64,000 bases of DNA from an uncultured Porphyromonadaceae bacterium. Its GTDB lineage: Bacteria > Bacteroidota > Bacteroidia > Bacteroidales > Muribaculaceae. The notes below the pieces were generated by a model. That model was not told where the DNA came from and did no database searches. It saw nothing but the letters and a program-made list of their open reading frames with translations. Numbering within the stretch: position 1 is the stretch's first letter; each line of letters begins with the position of its first letter. Below, one piece after another: positions 16,648-24,821 of this stretch. The translations under genes were made by a program, and so were the position numbers. The stretch spans positions 24,906-88,905 of the forward strand of contig CAMWXJ010000013.1 of the NCBI GenBank assembly GCA_947178215.1, in the 5' to 3' direction.

Positions 16648-18909
16648 TCACTCGAAGTTGATGCGTAGAGTCAGTCCGCAGGTGCGTGGTTTACCACGTT
16701 GATTGAATCGCTGAGATACGGATACAAACGAGAACACGTCGTAGCGCGCCGCCGTGATGTTGTCTGCCCACAAGTCGACCGACCACCAGTCGCGGACAAA
16801 ACTTAGCGAGGCGCCGAGCAGAGCGTAAAACGGTTGACAGCTTGCGTTGTCCTCGTCCCAGTACACAGGGCCTACGCCTCGGCAGTTGATATTTACAGTA
16901 ATCAGGTCGGCGATGCCGCGCAACGGCGTACTGTAAGTGGCCGAAGCAAACAACGTGTTGCCCGGTGCATACGGCACGTGCTTGCCGCGGAAGTTCTCAC
17001 GGCCGTTGTCGAAGTGGCTGAAGCGCGCATCGGTAAGTCCGTAGCTCGCTTGAAGTTGCCACTTGTCGGCGGGACGCACACGCATTGAGGCCTCTACTCC
17101 CCACGAACGCGAACGCCCGGCATTGGTGGTTATGCGACCTGTCGTAGTGCCGTCGGGAAACATCGTGAGTTGCTGATCGCGTATGTCTATCAGGAAAGCG
17201 GCCAAATCGGTCGACACGCGCCCTTCGGCACAGTTGATGTGGGCGCCGGCCTCGAAATTCCAGCTCTTTTCAGGTTTGTAGCTCACTATGTCGTCGACGT
17301 CGTAGCCGCCTGCCATACCCATCATGGCCATGATGCGCTGCTGGAGCACATCGCTGAACATCTGGGTGTTGTAGCCACCGCTCTTATAGCCTTTGCCAAT
17401 TGACAGATAGACGTCCGACGGTTCACGCATAGGCAGTCGGAGCGAGGCCGTGACCTTGGGCAGCAGCTCCACGAAGTGTTGCGACAGACGGTCGCCGTCG
17501 TCAATAATAATGGCGCGGCGGTCAAATACTGTCGGCTCTGCGCCGGGGCGCGAGCAGTCGTAGATTGTGTATGAAGTGTTGCAGTGCGAGCGATATTTCA
17601 ATGCCGCATGCTCATAGTCGAGACGAAGAGCGCCGGTAAGAGTCCAGTTGCCAGCGCGCAGTGTACTCTTGTGATAGGCGGCCAGGCCATAGACGGGATA
17701 AGAGAAGTCGGAGCCGAGCACAAACGAATCATCGTCCCACCTTATGGGATAGTCGGGGTTAATCTGGTTGCGGTGTGAGAGAATAAGGTCGTTGATGCCA
17801 TCAGCCTTAAACGTCACGGGCGCTTCCATGGATGTGTGACGCGAGAAGCCAAACGCTCCCGCGAGCCATTCGTAGCGGCCTCCGCGATTGCCACGGATTA
17901 CGACATCCTGGGTCACGGTCCATTCATGGCGCCCCTGTACGAGAGTGAAGTAATCTATGGGACGGAAGTCCTGGTCTAACCCCATTTCGTCGTCGGCATA
18001 TTGCAGCGATGTTATCGACGACACAGTAAAGCGGTCGGATTTATAGTTGACCGTCAGGCCGTCGGAGAACAGGTTGCGACGGTAATAGCAGGTGTCGTTG
18101 TAAGCTATTTCGCCCGTAGCGTCCCATTCATAAGGATATCCGCCCTGGCGCGAGATATTCATCGCGGCCACATTGCTCACCTTGACGCGGGGCGATGCCA
18201 GCCACTCGGTGCGCCAGCGGAGCGAACCGCTTTTCTCGGTGTCGACCTTATAGCCGGTGAGGCGGTTGGTAAAAAATCCGCCATTGTATCTGAAATAGCC
18301 CGACAGGCTCATGCCGAGCGAGGGATTGAAGCGTTGATATGTGCTAACACCTATACTCAGTCGGTCACCGTTGCCTGCGGTGGCCGTGACACGCGAGCCG
18401 GTGTAGTTGAGCGGCGACATAGTGTAGATATTGATCTGGCCTCCCATGGTGTTGCGTCCGTAGAGCGCCGACTGCGGACCGCGTATCACCTCGATACGCT
18501 CTATGTCGAGCACGTCGAAATCGTAAGAGTCCTTGTTAAGAAAAGGCACATTGTCGACATTGAGGCCTACTACCGGCTGGTCTATGCGCGCGCCAAGACC
18601 GCGAACGTAGATGCTCGATGTCATGCGGCTTCCATAGTCGGGAATGTAGAAATTGGGGGCCACTTCGCTCACCCCTTTCATGGCGGTGATGCCGAGACGC
18701 TCCGTCTCCAAACGCCCCACCACAGTCACGGCCTCAGGTTGAAGCCGCAGGTTGCGGCCCTGCTTGATAGCCACGACCTCCACCTCGGCTATCCTTACAG
18801 TCGAATCGACCGGTACGGTCATTTCGGCCTTCACCGGCTGAACTGTGGCCAGCAGATAGCCCGCAGCCACAATCGATGCAACAAATTTTACTGACGTCAT
18901 CGCCGTCAT
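16648..18909 (-). CDS. TonB-dependent outer membrane receptor (siderophore-type)
   Basis: A 753-residue protein with a signal peptide (AAGYLLATVQPVKAE), a short VEVVAIKQGR segment resembling a TonB box, a plug (RIEVIRGPQSALYGRNTMGGQINI) and a 22-strand barrel ending in a terminal-aromatic strand (LTLRINFE). It lacks the CarboxypepD_reg domain and the SusD partner of glycan receptors, and looks more like iron-siderophore or cobalamin receptors. Its start codon overlaps the xseB stop (ATGA at 18906-18909), so translation is probably coupled to xseB. A lipoprotein gene follows. The ligand cannot be read from sequence. Confidence 0.88.
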   Translation of the reverse strand: MTAMTSVKFVASIVAAGYLLATVQPVKAEMTVPVDSTVRIAEVEVVAIKQGRNLRLQPEAVTVVGRLETERLGITAMKGVSEVAPNFYIPDYGSRMTSSIYVRGLGARIDQPVVGLNVDNVPFLNKDSYDFDVLDIERIEVIRGPQSALYGRNTMGGQINIYTMSPLNYTGSRVTATAGNGDRLSIGVSTYQRFNPSLGMSLSGYFRYNGGFFTNRLTGYKVDTEKSGSLRWRTEWLASPRVKVSNVAAMNISRQGGYPYEWDATGEIAYNDTCYYRRNLFSDGLTVNYKSDRFTVSSITSLQYADDEMGLDQDFRPIDYFTLVQGRHEWTVTQDVVIRGNRGGRYEWLAGAFGFSRHTSMEAPVTFKADGINDLILSHRNQINPDYPIRWDDDSFVLGSDFSYPVYGLAAYHKSTLRAGNWTLTGALRLDYEHAALKYRSHCNTSYTIYDCSRPGAEPTVFDRRAIIIDDGDRLSQHFVELLPKVTASLRLPMREPSDVYLSIGKGYKSGGYNTQMFSDVLQQRIMAMMGMAGGYDVDDIVSYKPEKSWNFEAGAHINCAEGRVSTDLAAFLIDIRDQQLTMFPDGTTTGRITTNAGRSRSWGVEASMRVRPADKWQLQASYGLTDARFSHFDNGRENFRGKHVPYAPGNTLFASATYSTPLRGIADLITVNINCRGVGPVYWDEDNASCQPFYALLGASLSFVRDWWSVDLWADNITAARYDVFSFVSVSQRFNQRGKPRTCGLTLRINFE

Positions 18910-19130
18910 GCTTCAGGAGTGAGGTCGGCGAGGATAGCACGTAGCTCTGCGTCGGTGGTGGTGAGGCGCGACCGGCACTCGGCAATCAGCTCCGTGGCGC
19001 GACGAGTGTATGCGGCAAGCAGGTCTATGTCGCATCGGTCGCTCTGCATGGTGCGGAGTATGCTGTCGAGCTCGGCCACCGCCGCTGTATATGTCAGGTC
19101 CTTTACAGGAGTAAATTCTGGTTTCTGCAT
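18906..19130 (-). CDS. xseB: Exodeoxyribonuclease VII small subunit
   Basis: A 74-residue protein with the XseB helical hairpin: LTYTAAVAELDSILRTM and DIDLLAAYTRRATELI. With XseA it forms the complex that degrades single-stranded DNA in both directions. It begins 7 bases after the xseA stop and its own stop overlaps the start of the TonB receptor gene by 4 bases. Family length is about 70-80 residues, so it is complete. Confidence 0.9.
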   Translation of the reverse strand: MQKPEFTPVKDLTYTAAVAELDSILRTMQSDRCDIDLLAAYTRRATELIAECRSRLTTTDAELRAILADLTPEA

Positions 19131-19137
19131 TTGTCTG

Positions 19138-20466
19138 TTACTGATGATTGATAATAGTCGAGGTCACCTCTCCGTCGGCGAAAGTGGTGACTATCACTGT
19201 ACCCTCGGCTGCTTCGCCGGCCGAAGTAATGGTGTGGCCGTCGGATGTACGAGTCACTGAAAAACCGCGACGCAACGTCGCTTCGGGCGACAGCGCCCCA
19301 AGAAGTCCGGCCGACGCGTCGAGGCGTTCCATGGCCCGCGACACAATAGCGCGCGAGGCCACTTTGAGAGCGTCGCCGGCAGCCCCGAGACGACTCTGCT
19401 CCGGCACTATGCGCGAGGCACGGACACCGGCGAGCGAAAGGCGCGCATTGTCGAGCGTGGCGCGTGAACGCTGCACCGCCGCGCGAGCCACGGTAGGCAA
19501 CATACCCTCGCAATACGACAATTGTGTGTTGCAGCCTGCCATACGGTCGGTAGCGGCGGCGAGGATGTCGGCGGCAGCCTGGCGCAGCCTGTCGAGACAC
19601 TCGCCGGCACGCGCTATCAGCCATTCGGCTGCTGCGGTCGGGGTCTTTACCCGCATTGCCGCCACATAGTCGAGCACGGTGGTGTCGCGCTCATGGCCTA
19701 TGCCTACAATCACCGGCAGCGGGAACTGTGCCACATTGGCGGCGAGAGCGTAGTCGTCGAAGCTCTGTAAATCGCTCGACGAGCCACCGCCACGTATCAT
19801 CACCACGCAGTCAAACTCGTTGACACGACGGCCTATCGCATCAAGGGCCGCGATGCACGACTCGGCCGTACGCACGCCCTGCATCACCGCCGTAAAGAGC
19901 TCAACGCTGAAACGTATGCGCCGGGGAGTGGAATAGAGCTGATTCACGAAGTCGCCGTAACCGGCTGCCCCCGACGCCGACACCACAGCGATGCGCAACA
20001 CCGGCACCGGCCACTGCAACGAGCGGTTGAGGTCGATCACTCCGTCGGCTTTAAGCCGTTCGAGTATCTCGCGGCGCCGGCGCTCGGCCTCGCCAAGCGT
20101 GTACGACGGATTGATGTCGGTTATCACCACCGAGATTCCGAACGATGGGTGATAGTTGACCGTGCCGAGCACCATTACTTTCAGGCCGCTTTGCAGGCGC
20201 TGTCCGGTGCCGCGCTGAAACTTTGCACCGATGCCGGGGGCAATGTTGGCCCACATTATGGCCTTGATGCGGGCATTGACACGGCCGCTCCCCGCATCCT
20301 TGTCGACAAGCTCCATGTAGCAGTGACCTCCCGACGCCCGCAGGTCGACAAGCTCGCCGGTTATCCACACGTCGTGGAGGTCGCTCACCGAAAGCAACCC
20401 CGCGATGATACGGCTGAGCGCGGTGACACTCAGCGGCGCGGAGTCAAACGGGCGCGCACCACTCAT
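19138..20466 (-). CDS. xseA: Exodeoxyribonuclease VII large subunit
   Basis: A 442-residue protein when started at ATG 20466, which overlaps the upstream DUF3256 stop by 4 bases (ATGA); the frame continues 30 bases further up but that start is inside the previous gene. N-terminal OB-fold (VWITGELVDLRASGGHCYMEL), catalytic region with VVSASGAAGYGDF, VMIRGGGSSSDL and a GIGHERDTTVLDYVA segment, then coiled-coil C-terminus and the closing RGFSVTRTSDG. It degrades ssDNA with XseB in repair and mismatch correction. Cytoplasmic. Confidence 0.93.
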   Translation of the reverse strand: MSGARPFDSAPLSVTALSRIIAGLLSVSDLHDVWITGELVDLRASGGHCYMELVDKDAGSGRVNARIKAIMWANIAPGIGAKFQRGTGQRLQSGLKVMVLGTVNYHPSFGISVVITDINPSYTLGEAERRRREILERLKADGVIDLNRSLQWPVPVLRIAVVSASGAAGYGDFVNQLYSTPRRIRFSVELFTAVMQGVRTAESCIAALDAIGRRVNEFDCVVMIRGGGSSSDLQSFDDYALAANVAQFPLPVIVGIGHERDTTVLDYVAAMRVKTPTAAAEWLIARAGECLDRLRQAAADILAAATDRMAGCNTQLSYCEGMLPTVARAAVQRSRATLDNARLSLAGVRASRIVPEQSRLGAAGDALKVASRAIVSRAMERLDASAGLLGALSPEATLRRGFSVTRTSDGHTITSAGEAAEGTVIVTTFADGEVTSTIINHQ

Positions 20467-21095
20467 TTCCGTAGTGCGAGGCGGCGTCCGTCCCACCCGT
20501 AGGCAAGCGTTTCGCGCAGCAACGGTTTAAGCGGTTCATACACTTCCTCGCCGATAAACTCCATCGAGCGATTGGTGAAAGTAAACGATTTTGTCGCCGG
20601 ATCGTAGCTGCAGCTTACGAGCATAAACGGCAACGCGCTTTCCACCGCGTCGCGGCCGGCTCCCGGTGTGAGCCAGTCGGCAATGTCGGGCTCCTTGAAT
20701 GACCTCGACGTGACATTCTCCCAGGCCGAAGTCCACAGTGTGACCTTACTGTCGGGCACGGGGGTGGCGCGGGTGGTAATAACGGCGATTATAGTATCGC
20801 TGCCGGCGGGCAACGCCACCATTTCTATCGTGGTAGCCGCCGTAGCCTCTATCACGATACGCTCCGGTGTCAGCTCGGTGATGCGGCTATTGCCGTAGAG
20901 CGTGTTTCGCGAGGCTTTGTCGCTGCCCGCATTGAAGTAGTCAATCATGTCGAGCCTTGTCGAGGGCTCGATGAGCGGCACTACGTTGCGTGGTGCTGAC
21001 TTGAACGCATCGGCGGCGGTAGTGTTCTGTGCCGCGGCAGGGAGCGCGACAGCTATTGCCGCGAAGGCTGAGAGTATAACGCGATGAATCTTCAT
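20463..21095 (-). CDS. DUF3256 family periplasmic protein
   Basis: A 210-residue protein with a clear signal peptide (FAAIAVALPAAAQ). The frame extends upstream to 21293, but ATG 21095 gives the signal peptide directly and avoids overlap with the helicase gene. The sequence (ADAFKSAPRNVVPLIEP, RLDMIDYFNAG) matches what I recognise as DUF3256, a family of Bacteroidales exported proteins without known function. It sits 10 bases after the helicase stop and overlaps xseA by 4 bases, so it is translated within the folP-cdaA-helicase-xse run. Confidence 0.8.
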   Translation of the reverse strand: MKIHRVILSAFAAIAVALPAAAQNTTAADAFKSAPRNVVPLIEPSTRLDMIDYFNAGSDKASRNTLYGNSRITELTPERIVIEATAATTIEMVALPAGSDTIIAVITTRATPVPDSKVTLWTSAWENVTSRSFKEPDIADWLTPGAGRDAVESALPFMLVSCSYDPATKSFTFTNRSMEFIGEEVYEPLKPLLRETLAYGWDGRRLALRK

Positions 21096-21105
21096 TGGAT
21101 GAGGA

Positions 21106-22950
21106 TTATGATTTCTTTTTGGGGCGGCCGGGACGGCGTGCGGCTGCTGCCGCCTTACTACGCTGGCGGTTGAGGAAAAAGTCGCGCACTGTCTCCATCT
21201 CGGGCTCATATTCGCCGGCATAGTCGGCGCTATTCTTGCCCTTGCGGCGCGTCGAGGCCTTAGCGTAGTCCTTGTCGCGGTCGGCAATCTCACAATGGAG
21301 GCGCTTGCCCATGAAATCGGCTCCGGTAAGCCCCTCGACTACACGGCGGGCGTCGCCTTCGGCGACATCAAAGAGCGAATATCCGGGCATCAGGTCGATA
21401 CGGCCCACGTCGACACGCTTTCCGTTGACGTTATGATTGAGAAGCTCGATAAGGTTGCCGGCATAGAAGCCGTCGGCCTTGCCTGCGTTGACATACAGGC
21501 GCGCCATGCCCTTCTCAGCCGTGCGGCGGTCTTTCTCGCGTGGATCCGACGGGCGTTCGCCACGCTCTTTCTTATCCTTGCGCGGCTTCTCGTCGATAAA
21601 ATCAATGCGTGGAGCGTCGCGGTAATAGGCAAGAAGACGGTTGAACTCCAACGACAGGATACGCTTCAACAGGTCTTCCTCCGACAGCCATTCAAGCTTG
21701 CGCTTCACGCCGGGGAGATACTTGCCTATCTCGTCATCGTCGACCTTGACTCGTTCAAGGCGGTCGGCGAGATTGTAGAGTTGCTTCTCGATGATATGCT
21801 CGGGGGTGGGCACCTCCTTGCGCTCGAACGTGCGGCCTATCTTCTTCTCAATCTCGCGGAGCTTACCTTTTTCGCGCGAGTGTATGATGGATATTGACAC
21901 ACCTGTCTTGCCGGCTCGGCCCGTTCGACCCGAGCGGTGGGTATATACGGCTGTATCGTCGGGCAGGCCGTAGTTGATGACATGGGTAAGGTCGTCGACA
22001 TCAAGGCCGCGGGCTGCGACGTCGGTAGCCACAAGGAGCGAGGTCACCTGGTCGCGGAATTTCTTCATCACGATGTCGCGCTGCTGCTGCGAAAGGTCGC
22101 CGTGAAGCGCGTCGGCGTTATATCCGTCGGCTATGAGCTTGTCGGCAATCTCCTGCGTATCGCGGCGAGTGCGGCAGAACACGATTGCATAGATGTTGGG
22201 CGAGTTGTCGGCGATACGTTTCAAGGCGAGGTACTTGTCGCGGGCGTTCACCATATAGTAGATGTGGCGCACATTCTGCGTGCCCTCGTTCTTGCGCCCA
22301 ATCACGAACTCCACCGGCTGCTTCATGTACTTTTTCGAGATACGCGCTATCTCGTCAGGCATAGTGGCCGAGAAGAAGAGCATCTTGCGCTCTTCGGGCA
22401 CATGGGCGAGAATCTCGTCGATAGAATCGAGGAAACCCATGTTGAGCATCTCGTCGGCCTCGTCGAGCACCACGGTGTGCACATTGCTCAAATCGGCAAC
22501 GCCACGGTTGATGAGGTCAATCAGTCGGCCGGGAGTGGCTACGATGATTTGCGTGCCCGCGCGCAGCGAGCGTATCTGGCTCTCTATCGACGAACCGCCG
22601 TAGACCGGGAGCACCCTCAAATCGGGTATGTATTTAGAAAAGTCGGCGAGATCGCTGCCTATCTGGAGGCAGAGTTCGCGCGTAGGGGCGAGGATAAGCG
22701 CCTGAGGCTTGTTGAGCGAAGTGTCGATGCGCTGTATGACGGGCAGACCGAAGGCCGCGGTTTTGCCGGTGCCGGTCTGGGCAAGCGCCACGACATCAGA
22801 GCTTGCGTCATCAAGCAGATGCGGGATGACCTTCTCCTGCACAGGCATGGGTTGTTCGAAACCGAGTTCGGCTATTGCACGGCGCAGCGGTTCGCTCACC
22901 CCGAGGTCTTCAAATGTTGTCATTGATGGATGGTCGTTAGAGGTATTCAT
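21106..22950 (-). CDS. DEAD-box RNA helicase with DbpA-type RNA-binding domain
   Basis: A 614-residue helicase, DeaD/CsdA-like. Q motif (FEQPMPVQEKVIP), Walker A AQTGTGKTA, PTRELCLQ, TPGRLIDL, DEAD, SAT and the HRSGRTGRAGKTG motif VI are all present. A linker of charged residues leads to a DbpA-like RNA-binding fold around residues 470-560 (ARLYVNAGKADGFYAGNLIELL), and a basic tail ends in GRPKKKS. It unwinds structured RNA in ribosome assembly, cold adaptation or decay. ATG 22923 is an alternative start. It follows cdaA by 24 bases. Confidence 0.92.
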   Translation of the reverse strand: MNTSNDHPSMTTFEDLGVSEPLRRAIAELGFEQPMPVQEKVIPHLLDDASSDVVALAQTGTGKTAAFGLPVIQRIDTSLNKPQALILAPTRELCLQIGSDLADFSKYIPDLRVLPVYGGSSIESQIRSLRAGTQIIVATPGRLIDLINRGVADLSNVHTVVLDEADEMLNMGFLDSIDEILAHVPEERKMLFFSATMPDEIARISKKYMKQPVEFVIGRKNEGTQNVRHIYYMVNARDKYLALKRIADNSPNIYAIVFCRTRRDTQEIADKLIADGYNADALHGDLSQQQRDIVMKKFRDQVTSLLVATDVAARGLDVDDLTHVINYGLPDDTAVYTHRSGRTGRAGKTGVSISIIHSREKGKLREIEKKIGRTFERKEVPTPEHIIEKQLYNLADRLERVKVDDDEIGKYLPGVKRKLEWLSEEDLLKRILSLEFNRLLAYYRDAPRIDFIDEKPRKDKKERGERPSDPREKDRRTAEKGMARLYVNAGKADGFYAGNLIELLNHNVNGKRVDVGRIDLMPGYSLFDVAEGDARRVVEGLTGADFMGKRLHCEIADRDKDYAKASTRRKGKNSADYAGEYEPEMETVRDFFLNRQRSKAAAAARRPGRPKKKS

Positions 22951-22974
22951 ATTTATTATAACATCCGCGCTGCG

Positions 22975-23754
22975 TCAATCGTTTAGAAACACTTCCGACA
23001 AGCGGTGTTCGAGGTCGGTGGACGAGAGCTTGGTATGAAGCGCGCCCTTGTAAGCCACGGAGATGTTGCCGGTCTCCTCGCTTACCACAATGGCAAACGC
23101 GTCGGTAGCCTGAGAGATGCCAAGTGCCGAGCGGTGGCGTAGGCCGAGGCTGCGCGGCACATTGCGGTCGTGGCTTACCGGAAGGATGCAACCGGCGCTT
23201 TTTAGGCGGTCGTGGGCCACAATGAGGGCGCCGTCGTGCAGTGGCGAGTTCTTGAAGAAGATGTTCTCGATGAGGCGGGTGTTGATAAGGGCGTCAATCA
23301 TGTCACCGCTCTTTTCGTAGCTTTCGAGCGATATGTCCTGCTGGATGACTATAAGCGCACCCGTTTTGGTCTTGGCCATGTTCATGCAGGCATACACGAT
23401 AGGGAGCACGAAACGCCTCATATCGCGTGCCTCGGCATGGCGCGTGTGGTGGAAGAGATTGCGTAGAAAAGCCCACTTCTTGTGGTCGCCGAGCGCCACG
23501 AGAAAGCGCTTAATCTGGTCCTGAAAGAGGATTACGAGCACAAGCAGGCCTATGCTCATGAACTTGTCGAGGATAGTACCGATAAGCTTCATCTCCAGAA
23601 TCTGCGAGGTAAACACCCAGACCACGATGAAGGCCAGAATCCCGAAGAAAATGTTGATAGTGCCGCTCTCCTTCATTATCTTGTAGATATAGTAAAGCAG
23701 GAGTGCGGCAAGCGCTATATCGAGTATGTCGCGTAGACCGAATGAATCGAGCAC
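22975..23754 (-). CDS. cdaA: Diadenylate cyclase CdaA (c-di-AMP synthase)
   Basis: A 259-residue membrane protein with GTG start. Three N-terminal helices (residues 10-75) precede the DAC domain, whose signatures are present: DGA (174-176) and RHR (206-208), followed by ISQATDAFAIVVSEETG. It makes cyclic di-AMP from two ATP. In Bacteroidota it usually follows folP, as here (40-base gap), without the CdaR partner found in Firmicutes. No upstream in-frame ATG is available, so GTG 23754 is the likely start. Confidence 0.93.
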   Translation of the reverse strand: MLDSFGLRDILDIALAALLLYYIYKIMKESGTINIFFGILAFIVVWVFTSQILEMKLIGTILDKFMSIGLLVLVILFQDQIKRFLVALGDHKKWAFLRNLFHHTRHAEARDMRRFVLPIVYACMNMAKTKTGALIVIQQDISLESYEKSGDMIDALINTRLIENIFFKNSPLHDGALIVAHDRLKSAGCILPVSHDRNVPRSLGLRHRSALGISQATDAFAIVVSEETGNISVAYKGALHTKLSSTDLEHRLSEVFLND

Positions 23755-23794
23755 GGCTTTGAGGATTGAGTCAGATTGTGATAATGATGATTAT

Positions 23795-24691
23795 TTATTT
23801 ACGGGGCGTCTCGGTGATGCACGTCAACGGTTCGCGGCTCAGACGTCCGGCCATTTCGCGCACCTGCACGGCCTCGGCGACATCGTGGACACGGATTATC
23901 GACGCACCCTGGAGCAGCGCGGCCATGTTGAGGGCTGAGGTTGCGGGCAGCGCTTCCGAAGCGGTGATGCCAAACAGACGCGTCATCATCGACTTGCGCG
24001 AGATGCCGACAAGGAGCGGACGCTCGACCAAAAGCCCGAGGTCGCCGAGACTGTCCATAAGCTCATAGTTCTGCTCCACAGTCTTTGCGAAGCCGAAGCC
24101 GGGGTCGACAATCACATCGGCGACACCCATTAGCGCAAGGCGTCTCAGCTTGGGCGACAACTCGGCGGCCACGGTAGCGGCGACACCCTGCTCGGGATAC
24201 TCCGTGAGAGTCTGCATGGTCGATGGAGTGCCGCGCATGTGCATGGCTATATACGGCACCTGCAACTCGGCCACGGTGTCAAACATTTCCGGATCAAGGT
24301 CACCGGCGGCAATGTCGTTGATGATGTCGGCACCCATGGAGGTGACGGCGGCCCGGGCCACGCCGGCACGGAACGTGTCGACCGACACAGGTATATCCGG
24401 CGCAACGGAACGCAAGGCCGACATGGCCTCGCCCAGACGGTCGATCTCCTCCTGCGGAGCTACATCGTCGGCACCGGGGCGCGACGAGTAAGCTCCGACA
24501 TCGAGCATGTCGGAGCCGGCGGCCACCATAGCCTCCACCCTACACTTGACGGCATCGGAGCCGCGCGTACGGCTGCCGGCATAAAATGAATCGGGCGTGG
24601 CATTTACAATGCCCATCACGACCGGTCGTGAATAGCATACGAGCCTGTCGCCGAGGCGCAGGCTAAACGGGGTGAATTGACATAGATGCAT
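23795..24691 (-). CDS. folP: Dihydropteroate synthase
   Basis: A 298-residue TIM-barrel enzyme of folate synthesis, joining p-aminobenzoate to the pterin pyrophosphate; target of sulfonamides. Signatures: MGIVNATPDSF, DVGAYSSRPG, NDIAAGD, YIAMHMRG, DPGFGFAKTVEQN, LLVGISRKSM and IIRVHDV. ATG 24691 fits the family; the frame is open to 24742 but that would run through the promoter and into the neighbouring terminator. The -7 box ends only 8 bases before the ATG, so the leader would be very short. Confidence 0.94.
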   Translation of the reverse strand: MHLCQFTPFSLRLGDRLVCYSRPVVMGIVNATPDSFYAGSRTRGSDAVKCRVEAMVAAGSDMLDVGAYSSRPGADDVAPQEEIDRLGEAMSALRSVAPDIPVSVDTFRAGVARAAVTSMGADIINDIAAGDLDPEMFDTVAELQVPYIAMHMRGTPSTMQTLTEYPEQGVAATVAAELSPKLRRLALMGVADVIVDPGFGFAKTVEQNYELMDSLGDLGLLVERPLLVGISRKSMMTRLFGITASEALPATSALNMAALLQGASIIRVHDVAEAVQVREMAGRLSREPLTCITETPRK

Positions 24692-24699
24692 CGTAGGCG

Positions 24700-24707
24700 C
24701 AAAGGTA
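24700..24707 (-). promoter_or_regulatory. -7 box of folP, very close to its start codon
   Basis: On the minus strand TACCTTTG matches TAnnTTTG. Only 8 bases separate it from the folP ATG, which implies a leader of a few bases. The upstream TTTTTG is nearer than the usual -33 distance. Confidence 0.5.
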
Positions 24708-24731
24708 CGGATTTTCTCGCAAAAACACGCC

Positions 24732-24775
24732 TGAACCGGCACAATTCCGAGTCATTGCAGAATTGTGCCGGTTCA
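24732..24775 (-). terminator. Hairpin terminator between GH2 gene and folP
   Basis: TGAACCGGCACAATTC (24732-24747) pairs without mismatch with GAATTGTGCCGGTTCA (24760-24775). It lies 46 bases after the GH2 stop in that gene's direction, and separates it from the folP promoter. Confidence 0.8.
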
Positions 24776-24821
24776 GAATATCCTGATTGTCTTGCGGAGA
24801 TATGATGCGGCTTGCTGACTG

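Noticed and set aside
18001..18894. 297-codon open frame on the plus strand opposite the TonB receptor
   Set aside because: It is the antisense shadow of a recognised receptor gene in GC-rich DNA, has no family-like motif and is rich in Arg/His.
21937..22926. 329-codon plus-strand frame opposite the DEAD-box helicase
   Set aside because: The minus strand carries every helicase motif; the plus frame has none and is a composition effect.
24732..24775. 16-base inverted repeats as recombination sites
   Set aside because: Between a gene end and a promoter, with a 12-base loop: terminator is the simpler reading.
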